From contig CM066730.1 of the NCBI GenBank assembly GCA_033961575.1, forward strand, positions 139,093,523 to 139,157,522: a DNA stretch of 64,000 bases, written 5' to 3'. Below, in pieces: positions 20,860 to 31,984 of this stretch. Under the pieces are notes generated by a model. It saw only the letters and a list, made by a program, of their open reading frames with translations. It ran no database searches and was not told the DNA's origin. The position numbers and the translations under genes were made by a program. Origin of the DNA: Aselliscus stoliczkanus. Taxonomy: Eukaryota; Chordata; Mammalia; Chiroptera; Hipposideridae. Position 1 is the first letter of the stretch, and each line of letters opens with the position of its first letter.

Positions 20860-21080
20860 AGAGAGCATCTTTAATCTGAAGTTCTTGCCTAAATATAAAT
20901 GGCAAAGCTTATTCAACATCAAATCAAATCAATGATAATTTGAGGACTAATTAGCATTTGGGGCTTTTTTCGGCAGCTTGGTGATGTGATGTATAATGCT
21001 ACCTGATTGGGGAGAAGCACATAATTATGAAGCTGAATACATTGTCTCCTGGAGACTCATGAAGGAGCAAATTCCCTAGC
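20860..21080. promoter_or_regulatory. Candidate conserved non-coding element
   Basis: Repeat-free by eye, with a cluster of homeodomain-type sites: ATCAAATCAAATCAATGAT, CTAATTAG, ATAATTAT. No functional evidence is available from sequence alone. Confidence 0.3.
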
Positions 21081-21374
21081 CAAAGAGGCCAGCCACCGGC
21101 CAGGGGGAGGGATGGAGTGTGGGTGTGGGGCCACTCCATGGCAGAGTCCATCTCTGAAACCTGCCGCCATCAGGAGAACCTCTGGGGCCAGCCTTTTCAG
21201 TGGTCCTGCCTCCTCGCAGACAAAAGGTTTTTACTTCCACTCAGATCGGTCACCTCTCACTTAAATTCTAAGAGATAAAAGAGGAGATGAGATTATTCCA
21301 GACAAGAATTGAACAAAGGGGAACTAAAACTTGGTAAATGCTTGCTAGGAGCCAGGTGTCAAAATAATCAGCAA

Positions 21375-21640
21375 CAAATATTTATGGAGTACCTTTTCAT
21401 GTGGTTATGTTTAAGCCCTTTACTTACAGCACCAATTTAATCCTTAGAATGTCCCTATAAGGTGAGTAGGGTTTGTTTTTTTTTCCCTTTTTCCCCTGAG
21501 AAAGCTGAGACTCTGAGAGGTTAAGAACTTTCCTGAAGTCTTACAGCTAGAAATGGGCAGAGCAGAGCTTAATATACTTAGTAATACTTCTGGCTGGAAA
21601 GTTTGTGCTGCTAATTCCTCTACTGTACTGCTTTGCATAC
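21375..21640 (-). repeat. MIR SINE relic
   Basis: AACAAATATTTATGGAGTAC, CTGAGAGGTTAAGAACTTTC and AGCTAGAAATGGGCAGAGC are the reversed tail, core and head. An internal T-run (21,474-21,484) interrupts it. Confidence 0.7.
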
Positions 21641-21770
21641 GTTACATTGTTTACTCAGTCTCAAGACACCTGTGGAAGGTGACATGTTCTTAGAGATAAG
21701 GTAGCCCTGGCTTAGAGAGGTAGTCGCACAAGGTTACCAGGTAGTAAGTGGCATGTCTGAAGTCTATGAG
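21641..21770 (-). repeat. MIR SINE relic, second copy
   Basis: GCTTAGAGAGGTAGTCGCAC, AAGGTTACCAGGTAGTAAGT: reversed MIR core directly after the previous copy. Confidence 0.6.
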
Positions 21771-22950
21771 AAAGATAAGATGAGAACAGAGAAAATAATT
21801 ACAAAGAAATGTTCGCTCTGATTTTTAAAAAAAGATAAAATCCAAAGATCATACAGATAGATCCCTGTGTGAACTGTTCTCCTGGGCTGAAGTTCAGTGT
21901 CTGCTCCCTTGTCTCCTTGAGTTGACTCCCTTAAGCCTGTGGTTTATCACCACGTGCTCCAGTATTCTGGGGCCCAATTGGAGACTCTGGCCTGAGACCT
22001 ACAAGCAGAGAGAAGACAACATGTGCCCATATGCCGAATCTTACCCACTGGTAGTGGTAGCCTGGGGTGTTGGGCTGGAAAAGATTCTAAGGCCTATTAG
22101 GGCTCAGTAGGAAAGAGGGACAGGTTGGTTAGTGATATTTGTTGTGGTGGCCACAGCACAGCAGTATGGTGACATATCTACCAGGTATTGGCTCTGCCTG
22201 TCTTCCGTCCTGATTATTCCAGCTGCTCCTCTGGTTTCTCTCTGTTCAGTGAATACATATCGGGGGATGTATTCTAATGAGACTCAGGTTGAGACAGCTG
22301 AATTCTGGAGGAGTCCCCAGCATGAAGATGCAACATACATATTAGTTACCCACATCCTTTTCTTCCAGGGACTCTGAAATGCTTTATTCGAACATTTAGA
22401 TATGATCAACCAAGAGGCAGGTGTCTTGAAACAGAAAAGCACAGGAAGAAAAATAAAAACCTTAGACTGAACTTTTCCTTTTTCCAGATTGAATATTAAG
22501 AGGCCAAAGAGTGGCTGTTTTCCCAAGCATGATGAGGGTGATTCAAATTATACTCAAGTCAACTGGGGATGGCCCGATGGGGGTCCAATTGCTGTGTATC
22601 ATGTTGGACATAAAAAGTGACAATTAGTCTTCTCAAGAATCTACAAGATGGCTTAATTGGTACCAGGAAACAAGTTTTTGTTGTTGTTTTTTTAACATGA
22701 TGGAAAAAACTCAAGGAGCTGAGGCCTGCTGATATTGGCACAGGTAATTGTTATGATTAGATTAGCAATGGCATTAGATTACGGTCTGGGTTGCCATCTG
22801 ATTCTCACAATAACTCAATTATTTATTGAGCATTTACTCAATAAAGAACACCTATACACTAGATGTTCCTATGAAGAGGATTATATATTACTTATAATGT
22901 GTACTCAGCCTACGTATAGAGGGTATTTGAGGGTGCCAACCATTAAAGAT
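21771..22950. other. No gene recognised
   Basis: Open frames of 60-81 codons at 21,922-22,741 lie on both strands without shared frame continuity. A weak reversed L2 end (ATTATTTATTGAGCATTTAC) lies at about 22,818-22,860. Confidence 0.4.
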
Positions 22951-22971
22951 ATATATATATATATATATATT
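22951..22971. repeat. Short (TA)n tract
   Basis: About ten TA units. Confidence 0.85.
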
Positions 22972-23514
22972 TGTTAAAATAGACTTAGACAATATGTGTG
23001 GAAGAAGGCAGAGGCAAAAATCACAAACTCTGTAGGTTAATGTGGTTATTATGATTGAGAGTTAAGATTAGCTCTGAGCTTCATGATGGGTGCATGTTTG
23101 CACTACCAGGTAAAATAAGAACATTTGGAAATGTAAATTTTTTGCTATTGTTAATTTACACAAAAACTTGGGTGGTCAAGCTTCCTGAGAACAATGACTG
23201 AGTCTTATTTATCTTAAGATCTTGGTCATCTGATGGAGTACTAAATATATAATAAAATTGAGTTTGTTGCAGTTTATTTCATTGATACACCAGGTGACGG
23301 GGATGTGAAGGATGAGAAAGGCTATTCAGGAGAAAGTGATATTATGATCTCTGCTAGGGAAATGTTTTTGTGGGTTTCTAAGCTAACTTAACCCAACTAT
23401 ACAGCTTCCTGGTGATCTGCCTAGATACCAAGATAAAACTCAGCATACTAGAAGGATCACAGGCAGGGAGGCAGACTGTTGAGTATTTTGGCAACACTGA
23501 ATTATAATTCATTC
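22972..23514. other. No gene recognised
   Basis: Unassigned AT-rich DNA up to the SINE target duplication. Confidence 0.45.
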
Positions 23515-23526
23515 AAAAAACCTTGA

Positions 23527-23662
23527 ATGGGGCTGGCTGAGTGGCGCGGTGGTTAAGTGCTGGCTTGGGAAGCCAGCGGCCCTGGTTCGGGTCCCACATA
23601 TGAGGGCCAGTGACATTGCCCTCAAAAAAAAAATCATCATTAAAAACAAAACAAAACAAAAC
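23527..23662 (+). mobile_element. tRNA-headed SINE, full length
   Basis: Plus-strand copy starting GGGGCTGGCTGAGTGGCGC. The head keeps tRNA-like features: an anticodon-type hairpin (CTGGC-TTGGGAA-GCCAG) and a B-box (GGTTCGGGTCC). A short body CCCACATATGAGGGCCAGTG and an A-rich (AAAAC)n tail follow. Flanked by a perfect 12-bp duplication, AAAAAACCTTGA, at 23,515-23,526 and 23,663-23,674. Confidence 0.93.
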
Positions 23663-23833
23663 AAAAAACCTTGAGGAGGTGGGAATCATAACCTTTATCC
23701 TGCCATCAAATAGTGACAAAGGGCATAGAGAGTGATAGATATGAGAGGCCTCTGGGTACACATGCTATAGCAAGAAGGAAGGGAAAGCCATGTCAATCTG
23801 GGTCCAAACTGAAAATAAAAGCAATTCTAAGTA

Positions 23834-24151
23834 CAGTAAAACCTTGGATTGCGAGTAACATGGTTTGCAAGTGTTCCCCAGGATGAGCAAACATTTCTGA
23901 TAACATTTTTTTTTTCTTTTTTTAGCTGAGCCATCCTGCCACCTGTTGGCAGCTCAGCGGCAGCTCAGCTAGGGCCAGGAATTGAACTGGTGACCCTGTT
24001 GCTCAGAGCGCACACTCTTGAGTGAGCTCTTAACTAACTGAGTCACTCGGCCGACCCTCTAATACATTTTAACATGGTAAACAAACAATGTCTTGTAATA
24101 CAAGTCATTTGTTTCCAGAACAAATTATGCTCACAAACCAAGGTATTACTC
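23834..24151. mobile_element. Tigger-like DNA transposon (non-autonomous), split by a SINE
   Basis: Terminal inverted repeats CAGTAAAACCTTGGATTGCG (left) and, read inward from the right, GAGTAATACCTTGGTTTGTG are bounded by TA on both sides (23,832-23,833 and 24,152-24,153), the pogo/Tigger target site. Removing the SINE at 23,910-24,058 leaves about 170 bp, so it is a MITE-sized derivative without transposase. Confidence 0.8.
23910..24058 (-). mobile_element. tRNA-headed SINE, second subtype, nested
   Basis: Read on the minus strand the head is AGGGTCGGCCGAGTGACTCA, followed by TTAAGAGCTCACTCAAGAGT, then GCCAACAGGTGGCAGGATGG and an A-rich tail. It is flanked by CTGATAACATTTT / CTAATACATTTT inside the Tigger element. 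The same subtype occurs at 48,768-48,915. Confidence 0.88.
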
Positions 24152-24764
24152 TATATCCATTGGAAGACAATTAATTTGTGGATTGCCTTCATAGGTAATG
24201 GAGGATCTGAGAAGGCAAGAGGGCATGGGAAGGAATTCAGAGCTCAGCAACACAAGGAGGCCACAATAACTTCTACACTAGAGGGAGAAGGTGGTATGGC
24301 TAGAGATGGGGTCACCTAGGAGGAGTTGGAGACATAGCATGGCATGCCATGTGGGAGATAGCACTATGTGGGGAGATGTGATCACTGCCGGAAATACTGC
24401 CCTAAGGAGGGAGGGAGGGGGAGAGAAAACTGGCTTTTTCCTTTCCTCATTCTCCAATCTCTTGCCTCCTATTGGCTGAATTTATTTGCAATCAGCTGAT
24501 GTGGAAATCTGGGAAACATAGTCTCAGGTCACAGCCCCTTTTAGATGTAGCAATGAGCAGAAGAAAGGTAAAGATGGATTTGAGGGTAAAGGCTCAGGAC
24601 TGGCACCAGTATAGATAGGAATCTGGTGTATCTGTGCTCAACTTGGCCTTGAATCATGAGCCTTGTAAGGATCCTGAAGGAGCTGATGTCTGATTTATTT
24701 TTCACAATGTTGACTATAGAAAATACTTAGGGCTCCTGATAATTCATAAGGTGCTTTGAGGATG
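24152..24764. other. No gene recognised
   Basis: Includes a G/A-rich patch at 24,405-24,427. Otherwise unassigned. Confidence 0.45.
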
Positions 24765-24985
24765 TAATTTGGTTGCAAACAGACCGAGGTGTAAATACTA
24801 ACCCTGCCACTTAAAACACGCTAAGAACTTGGGCAAATTACCCCACTACTCTCAGCTTCAGTTTCCCCATCTCTAAAATTCTAATGATAGCTGCTACCTC
24901 ACACAGATGTTGTGAAGATTAAATGAGAAAATGCATGAAAAACACATAACACAGTGCCTGACACATAGGAAAAGCTGAACCCTGG
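24765..24985 (+). repeat. MIR SINE relic, well preserved
   Basis: CTTCAGTTTCCCCATCTCTA, TGTTGTGAAGATTAAATGAG and ACAGTGCCTGACACATAGGA are diagnostic MIR core and tail. Confidence 0.88.
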
Positions 24986-25074
24986 CTACTCTAAGATTAT
25001 TATAATCAATAGTTGATGACCACTTCACACTCACATGGCTACTGATTTCAGCAGAACCTACTGGACTTTCAGAA

Positions 25075-25325
25075 TTCAAGAGTTACCACCTCCATGAGAC
25101 TTTTCAGGGTGTCCTTCCTGTGTGTCCCCAAGACACTCTGGATGTACCTCTATCTCCAGGCACATTTCATGCCATTATAATTATGTTTACACTATGCTTC
25201 TTTCACTAAAATATGAGCTCCTTCCAGGCAGTAGAGTATGGATTGCTCTTCACATGCACCCAGCATAGTGCTTGGCAAAGAGTGTGAGCTCAGCAGTGTT
25301 TGTTGAATGAATGAATAAATGATTA
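25075..25325 (+). repeat. L2 LINE 3' end relic
   Basis: ATATGAGCTCCTTCCAGGCA, CAGCATAGTGCTTGGCAAAG and TTTGTTGAATGAATGAATAA give the full L2 3' terminus. Confidence 0.85.
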
Positions 25326-26649
25326 CTATCTTTCACTCACCAAAAGTAAGATGAACAATTTTTTTAGCCATGGCCACCTGCCTTCTCCAGCTCCCGCTTC
25401 ATTATAAGTATCTTTGCCTTGTTTCTAAGCCAATTCTGAACAACACAGTGAATCTGTGATCATCTAGTGAAAAGAAAATGGGAGAAAAATGAATGAAACA
25501 TTAGAGTTGGCTGGAGCAAGTTGGGACAAAGATAATGGACATCTATTGGGTGTTATATGAGCACTTCTTTCCTAGAAAGAGTGACCATGGGTGCTACCAT
25601 GCTTGTATAAAGTGCCCCTGGACACTGTTCTCAGTTTATTGCCTAAATGGAGGATATGAGACCCAAATGGGGATAATCAGTTTAGATCCCTTGGGATTTT
25701 CAAACAGGAACCTATAAAGAGAAGCCAATCACTCACCAGTGACTGAAGATGTAAAATATAATACTCAGAAGCACTTGGCAGCCATACTTTTTCTCCTTGT
25801 GATATAAAGAGAAGTCATTCTGTAAACAGACAAAAGAATAAAGGTGTTATGCAGAGAGGAGTGGAGAGGAGAGAGAGAAGATTGCTGAGTCCCCAGTCAT
25901 ATTTTGTCCCTGTCATAGTTCTGTCCATGGAGTGCATGAATCACAATAGAAGTTTTATTATAAAGCCACCTTTTTGTTTATGCTATTTCAAATTTGGTTT
26001 CTGTTATGTGCACCCAAAAGGATGTGGAAATGGAATATAAAGCAGAGGAGTAATTTGAGATGAAAATGTCAATAGCTAAGAATGCCAAGATAGAACCTTT
26101 GGATTTTATGCTGTAGGCAATGTGGAACCTTTGCAAATTTTTGAGGAAGGAAGTCCAATGAATCGGCCTGTGTTAAAGAAGGAGCCCTTCGCTGACACCT
26201 GAACAAAGTGTGTATTTCCCTCCCTGTCATCTCTGTAGCTCAAGAGTAATAATCTGTTACCAACCCTAGGGCTGTGCTCATCTCAACTTCCCCACAAACA
26301 CCTCGGACCCATGTGAACACCCAGCATACTTTTCTCTAGCTCCAAAACCTTCTTCGCTTGCAAATACATTGTATTATGGTGATCTGCTCTCTGGCTATGA
26401 GATAATTGTCTTCTAGAACCAATGCTATCACCATGGAATGATGCCAAATGTCTGTTAGCTGCAGAGAGGATGATATTCAGCACAGGAAGAAGACAAAGAT
26501 TTACAACGCATGCTTGGGTTAGCTAAAAATTCATTCTTTCTGCCTTTCAGGTCTTAAGTTTTGAGGTGAGTAAAGATCTAGAGTCCCTGGGGAAGAATAA
26601 GAGCTTGAGGCCATTAATCAAATGGATGCTGGAAAGCGGTGACAAGGTG
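25326..26649. other. No gene; one possible L2 relic
   Basis: A reversed L2-like segment may occupy 26,060-26,185 (GGATTTTATGCTGTAGGCAA). Open frames of 60-66 codons are unsupported. Nothing else recognised. Confidence 0.4.
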
Positions 26650-26810
26650 GATTAAGGAATCAGAAACCCAGGGCTATAGACCCAGCTCTCATACTAATTT
26701 GCTTTTCAGGCATAGGCTATTATTTTCCCTCTCGGGCCCTCAGTTTCCTCATCTGTAAAACATGGGAGTGAGTCTACAGAGGTCTCACATTGGATGATTC
26801 TGTGTGTCTG
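26650..26810 (+). repeat. MIR SINE relic
   Basis: CCCTCAGTTTCCTCATCTGT and AAAACATGGGAGTGAGTCT mark the core. Confidence 0.75.
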
Positions 26811-27329
26811 AATACTCCTCAGAGAGCAGGAACATAGCTTTGGGCCTGGGGCACAGTCCCTGGGAGTGGCCCGTTTTGGGACAGCTCTTTAGACCAGGCC
26901 TGCCAATGGACTAGCAGGAGTCTCTCCCAGGTTTCCTTACCATCATTGGAGACTAAATGTCTGTGGGTTGTCCAGTTAGGATGCAAGCTCAGCAAAGTGA
27001 TGCCTTAAAGGTCCATCTGGAGCTTTCCAGAGCACCCATCTCCTCCAATACCAGTTCAGATTCAATTTGCCTTAGTAGGAATAAGGCATGGCTAGCATGA
27101 GGTGAGAAGTGAGGAGGCATTTCACTCAATGAGGGGTAAGCTAAAGTCTGCCCTGAATCTTCCACACTCATCTCAAACCTCCCATAGCAGTATGGCCCAA
27201 GCCACACAGCCCAGGACTAGGTCACATTGTCTCTGAAAAATTGTTCTCTCCTTTTTTAGATGGCTCAGGGTCTCACAAGGCCAGAGTCATGTGATCAGAT
27301 GGGCTGGGCTTTTATTGGAGGCTTAGGAG
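26811..27329. other. No gene recognised
   Basis: Unassigned sequence. The open frames at 26,989-27,207 (-) and 27,260-27,610 (+) lack homology I can recognise. Confidence 0.4.
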
Positions 27330-27780
27330 AAGGATCCGCTTTCAAGCTCATTCAGATTGGTGGCAGGACCCAGTTCTTTGAGGCTGTAGGACCAAGGTTC
27401 TGGTTTCCTTGCTGGTTGTCAAGCCAGGGGCCTCTCACTGCTCCTAGACGGCTACTGCATGCCTTCCCATGTGGCCCCTTTCCCCCACCTTCAAACCAGC
27501 AATGGAGGGCAAAGTCCTCCTTATGCTTTGACTCTGTCTGCTTTTCTCTTCTGCCACCTCTCTCCACCTTCCACTTTTGCCACCAGCCTGAGGAAGTACT
27601 ATACTTCTAAGGGTTCCTGCGATTAGATCTGGCTCATGTTGTTAGCCTCCCTTTTGAAAGCTGAGCTGTACCTTATAACATAACAGTCATAGGAGTGTGT
27701 CTTATCGCATTTCCAGACGCTGGGTCTTAGGGTATGGGAGCTTCAGGGCCATTCCGAGAAATTCTGCCTGCCACAAATGT
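27330..27780 (+). repeat. Unassigned interspersed repeat
   Basis: GGTTTCCTTGCTGGTTGTCA, GGCCCCTTTCCCCCACC and the end GGGCCATTCCGAGAAATTCT followed by GCCTGCCAC are familiar dispersed-repeat landmarks. The family is not named. The 116-codon frame at 27,260-27,610 lies within it. Confidence 0.5.
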
Positions 27781-27949
27781 AGAGGTTGTTAGGGAGCACA
27801 GAGTGGGTGGAAACCAACACTTCAGCTCCCATGAGATCATGGGAAGACCCTTGGCAGAGGAATTTCCTAACGGGATTTTTGAAGGATGAATTGGACTTAA
27901 GCAGAGAGAGAAAGGGAAGGAGCTATGTGGAGACAACAGATGGAAGAGC

Positions 27950-28060
27950 CCTGTGGCAAGCTCAATACTCTCTTTCCTCCCCTGCATCTAGCCCAGTACT
28001 GAGCACATAAGAGTTTTCCAACATTTTCTTGACAAATTAACTGATTGGTTATATAGGTCA
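27950..28060 (+). repeat. L2 LINE 3' end relic
   Basis: CTGCATCTAGCCCAGTACTG, AGCACATAAGAGTTTTCCAA: a degraded L2 end. Confidence 0.5.
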
Positions 28061-28150
28061 TTGTAATGATTAAATAAGATAATACTCAGAAAGTACTTAG
28101 AACACTGCTTGAAAGAAACTAAATGATTAATATGTACTATTATTATTCTA
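28061..28150 (+). repeat. MIR 3' half relic
   Basis: TGTAATGATTAAATAAGATA and AAGTACTTAGAACACTGCTT correspond to the MIR tail. Confidence 0.6.
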
Positions 28151-28189
28151 CAATTCAAACTAGGAAATCTCTTGCAAACGGATCTGGAA

Positions 28190-28330
28190 TATTTATTTGT
28201 TCATTTAACAAATATTTATTAAGAACAAACTAAATGACTGTGTGAGGCCCTAGGAAGACAATGGAGAACACAGCAGAGGATTCTGACTGCATGGCATTTG
28301 CTGGTCGGTGGCGGGGACAGACAAGCAAAG
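28190..28330 (-). repeat. L2 LINE 3' end relic
   Basis: TTCATTTAACAAATATTTAT then GAGGCCCTAGGAAGACAATG and GAGAACACAGCAGAGG read as reversed L2. Confidence 0.65.
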
Positions 28331-28429
28331 GGGCAGCCATATCAGGTGTGCTGAGTGCTACAATGCGCAGGCACTGCTCTGTTCATGGGGCTGGTCTTTG
28401 GAAGGCTATTGCCTTCTTGTTTTCCTAAT

Positions 28430-28650
28430 GACTGAGCACAGGCATTCCCCTTTGGGTCCAACATCCCTCTGCATCCCCAGCCCTCCTCATTGTACTCTGT
28501 TCTCTCCCCTTCTCTCTTAATTCCTTGTTGTCTTGTGGCCTTCTCCTCTGAGCACCACAAGCTCAGTGACTCTAGCCTATTCACTATGTGTCCCCAGTGC
28601 CAGGGCCATGCCTGGCTCATGGAAGCCCTCAGTTAAACAAGTGTTGAATC
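28430..28650 (+). repeat. L2 LINE 3' end relic
   Basis: CTGAGCACCACAAGCTCAGT, GTCCCCAGTGCCAGGGCCAT and AACAAGTGTTGAATCAATGA define the terminus. Confidence 0.7.
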
Positions 28651-28719
28651 AATGAACTCTTAGCTTAGATTCTGGTTTCTTATTTGGCTCAAACCCACCA
28701 TCCTAGTTTAGTTTAGTTT

Positions 28720-29090
28720 AAATAAACATTTGCACAGCACCTGTTATGTGCCAGTAAGTAAGCAACAGAGCCAAGATTCAAACCCAGACAGTCTGCTGCC
28801 CTTGACACAGGTAAATGTGCAGCTTCCCACCTTCCCACCCAGCTTTGTACCTAATATGACTAGCAACAACAAACAAACAAACGAACAAACACTTAGTGAG
28901 CATTGTAGCACACCTCCTGTATTGAATTTGTAGCATAAATTCCATAACACATTGGGGAATAAGAATTGTCATCTTCACTTTAGACATAAGCAATATGCTC
29001 TCAGAGAGGTTAAGTCAGTTGCATATGGCCATAGGCTGGCATACGGCAGACCGAGGACTTAATCCCCTCTTTGATTCCAAACCTGGGCTC
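28720..29090 (-). repeat. MIR relics, minus strand
   Basis: One piece at 28,720-28,800 (GCACCTGTTATGTGCCAGTA, GATTCAAACCCAGACAGTCT) and another at 28,940-29,090 (CTCTCAGAGAGGTTAAGTCA) are separated by a (CAAA)n-like patch at 28,868-28,890. They could be one split element. Confidence 0.6.
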
Positions 29091-29754
29091 TTCAGGGACG
29101 GTTTAATGCTTTGACCTGTTGTTTTCATTGAACTGATTGTTCCTGTTCTTTTGCAGTGACTGAAAATGTTAGCATCCGTGGAATCACTGTCTCAGTTACA
29201 CGTTAAAAACGTCCAGGAGACGGTCAGAATCTTTGTGTCATGTGTACAAACAGCATAAATCAGTTCACAATGATATCTCCATGATTTAGCACAATAAAAG
29301 ATTGGTTTCTCTGTGTAAATCAGCTCATGCCCTGTCCCTTTTGAGTCCCCATCTCAGGGCTACGGTCCAATTATTGTGACAATGAAAGGAATAGTGCTTT
29401 TCCAGGGCACCTTAGAGAGCCTGAAGGACTTCATCAACTCACTCTTCATCGATAGGACTTTTCCTTAAATCATTTCTTAGTTACAAAGAGAGGATCGTGG
29501 ACACACAGATACACCAAGTTTGTATAAACGCTGGCAACTCCTCTCTGTGAACACAGGAGCAGCCTAACTACGCAGTGTCCCATACAATGAGAGGACGCAC
29601 AGGCCACATACTGGGAAATCACAACAATGTCAGATCGCTGTAAGAATATCTCAGAGCTAACCCTTAATGTTTATACTTACCTCGTCACCAAGCAGAAACA
29701 AATTATTCCCAGTCCAGTCTTGGTCTAGGAATCACATCTTGAATAGCAATCTTT
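29091..29754. other. Unassigned segment with more CpG than its surroundings
   Basis: Retains scattered CpGs, an ACGTTAAAAACGT dyad (about 29,200-29,212) and an AATAAA at 29,293-29,298. No protein or repeat family recognised. It could be a lineage-specific repeat or unique sequence. Confidence 0.35.
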
Positions 29755-29885
29755 AGAGCATGGCTTGGATTCACAGTTGGGTTAGAGTCTTACCAGATGC
29801 ACTTGATTTGGGGGAAGTTCTTTAACCTTTTTCAACCTTCTCAGTTTTCTCATCTATAAAATAAGGAAAATAGCCATATTTTCCT
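29755..29885 (+). repeat. MIR SINE relic
   Basis: CTCAGTTTTCTCATCTATAA and upstream GGGAAGTTCTTTAACC identify the core. Confidence 0.65.
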
Positions 29886-29919
29886 TTATGGGACATATGT
29901 GATAAGGATCCAATGGACT

Positions 29920-30045
29920 CATCCATTCAAGTTTATTCAACAATCATTTATTGAGCTCCTATTATGACAGATACTCTTTTAAGCACTGGAGAAAAGGAGT
30001 GAACAAAACAGACAAAAATACCTGTTGTCATGGAGCTTAGATTGT
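29920..30045 (-). repeat. L2 LINE 3' end relic
   Basis: ATTTATTGAGCTCCTATTAT, AGTGAACAAAACAGACAAAA and TGTTGTCATGGAGCTTAGAT are clear reversed L2 landmarks. Confidence 0.8.
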
Positions 30046-30074
30046 GGTGAGATGATGTATATAAAGAAGGTAGT

Positions 30075-30255
30075 CTGGTGCCCGGTAGTTATCAGCTGTG
30101 TGTCACTTGGCAGGTCACTTCACTTTACTGAGAGTCAGTTTACTAAAAATAGAGCAAAAATAACACACACCTCTTATGATTGTTTTGAAGATCCAGTGAG
30201 ATCAGGGAGTTGGCCACTTGCTGTGATAGTAAGTAAATACAACTCAAAGTTAAGT
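30075..30255 (+). repeat. MIR SINE relic
   Basis: AGCTGTGTGTCACTTGGCAG, TCACTTCACTTTACTGAGAG and TTTTGAAGATCCAGTGAGAT match MIR core and tail. Confidence 0.65.
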
Positions 30256-30789
30256 GCAAAATATCATGTTTCTGGATCTTGACGCTCAGAGTTGTGGACG
30301 GTCCCAGCAGTTGGGAAATTCAAAGTTGTAGGGGAGCTTCCCACCTGAAACAAAGTGAGACATGAAAGCTGAGGGATCCAACAGAGCGTCAGGAACCACA
30401 TAGGAAGCCAATTTATAAAACCAGATGCATGGCCAACTGAACCAAAAGAGAAGCACATCAAAAGGACTGAAGGAAGATGTCAAGCCCACAGAATAGAATC
30501 AGGTTTTTGGAATCAGGCAGATAAGAACTAGAACAGAATACACAGCACAGATTATGGCTCGAGTGCTTACTGGGGCATGCTGTATTGACATGAAGAGAAG
30601 CTTAAAGGGATGGGTTAGAACAGACACCTTTTCCAAGAGAAATCATCAAGAACACGACCAGAGGGCCCAATCTGTAATCAGGTCCTCAGAGTGAGATTAA
30701 GGCTAGGACTGGGAGATAAAGCCAATAGTCCAGGAACCATGAACAATTAAGAATGGAGCATGAAGCAAAGAACAAATCATGCTATGAAG
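30256..30789. other. No gene; unassigned
   Basis: Purine-rich on the plus strand with no recognised family. Minus-strand frames at 30,264-30,489 are unsupported. Confidence 0.4.
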
Positions 30790-31240
30790 CTAGAATTTAT
30801 GCTGGATAATTTCTGTTAGCTCCTTCAGATCTACTCTCTACCATTTTTCATCGTGTTCTGTGCCCTGGGAGGCAGACAAACACTGAGAGTAAATGGATCT
30901 TTTGTCATCTCGTTTCTGAATGACTTCAGCCAATGGTGAATGAAGGCAGACAGGAGACTGGAAGGAGGGTGGGGAGGGAGGAGAGTCAAAGGGTTTGTTC
31001 CTCCAGGGTCCTCTCTTCAGGCCACTGTCAGATGTCTGCCTCCCTCATCTACAGGCTTTTGTCCCTGTTATGCTCTCTGGGTTCTGGTAACCACCCCCGC
31101 CCCTTGTACCTTCAGACCTACAGATGTCAGGGAGCCCTGGCTATTACCAGTCCCAGGGTGCCACACTGTGCTTTCCCCATACTGCCAGAAACTTTGTAAA
31201 TAATCCTATTATCCTAAGAAAACATGCTAACTGTTTTCAG
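30790..31240 (+). repeat. Unassigned interspersed repeat
   Basis: GTGCCCTGGGAGGCAGACAA, CAGCCAATGGTGAATGAAGG, TCTCTGGGTTCTGGTAACCA and CTTTGTAAATAATCCTATTA follow the order of a common old mammalian repeat that I know by sight but cannot name. It explains the overlapping 87-88-codon frames at 30,933-31,203. Confidence 0.55.
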
Positions 31241-31479
31241 CTGGGACCCTGACTGGAAGCTTCTGGAAGCTTTGGGGCTTTTGTCCAAAGCTCTGTCTTA
31301 TAGGGTTCTGTTTGATAAACGATGGGTGGGTCAGTGTAATTTAAAGAGACAGTGGTGGGCAGATTCATAGCAGAGAGCCAGGAAGGCTGGCATCAGAAGG
31401 TGGAAGTGGTCATGCTGGGGTTGGATGATAATCAGGCCAGATCCCAGTGGTTGAAAGAAAATCTAATAGTTAACATTAC

Positions 31480-31715
31480 ACTTACTGAATGGCAGGCACT
31501 GTTCTAAATGCAATATATTTGTGAATTCCTCTAATCCTCAAAACAATGCTATTGAGTAGGTGGTGCTGCCACCACCATTTTACAAAGTGAGAAAACTGAG
31601 GACAGGGAGGTCAAGTAAACTTGCCTGAGATCACACAACTAGTAAGTGGATACAGCTGGGATCTAAACCCAGGCAGTCACACCAAGAGTTCATGGTCCTA
31701 ACTACAAATCCTCCA
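31480..31715 (-). repeat. MIR SINE relic, well preserved
   Basis: ACTGAATGGCAGGCACTGTT, CATTTTACAAAGTGAGAAAA, CACAACTAGTAAGTGGATAC and AAACCCAGGCAGTCACACC. Confidence 0.82.
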
Positions 31716-31984
31716 CTGTCTATAAGCATTCGCTATTCATTTCCAAGTACTTGGGCCTGTCCCTTCCTTGTTCTCCTTCTTAGTCTGAAAATTGCTAATA
31801 ACACCCTTTGCATTGAGTTTAGCATTTGTATAAGCTCTAGAGCTCTATTCTGGGCTTCATGTTTCTAACTCAGTTTTGACAGGTTCTAGATTCCTCAAAA
31901 GGTTAAACCCTCAGCCCAAGGTCCTACCGCTAGTGAGTGAATGGTGGAGTTCAGCTCTTCTAAGCTTTTCTATTTTGTTTCATA

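Noticed and set aside
23530..23610. Possible genuine tRNA gene
   Set aside because: The tRNA-like fold is the SINE head, repeated elsewhere with A-tail and target duplications. The acceptor stem is not closed.
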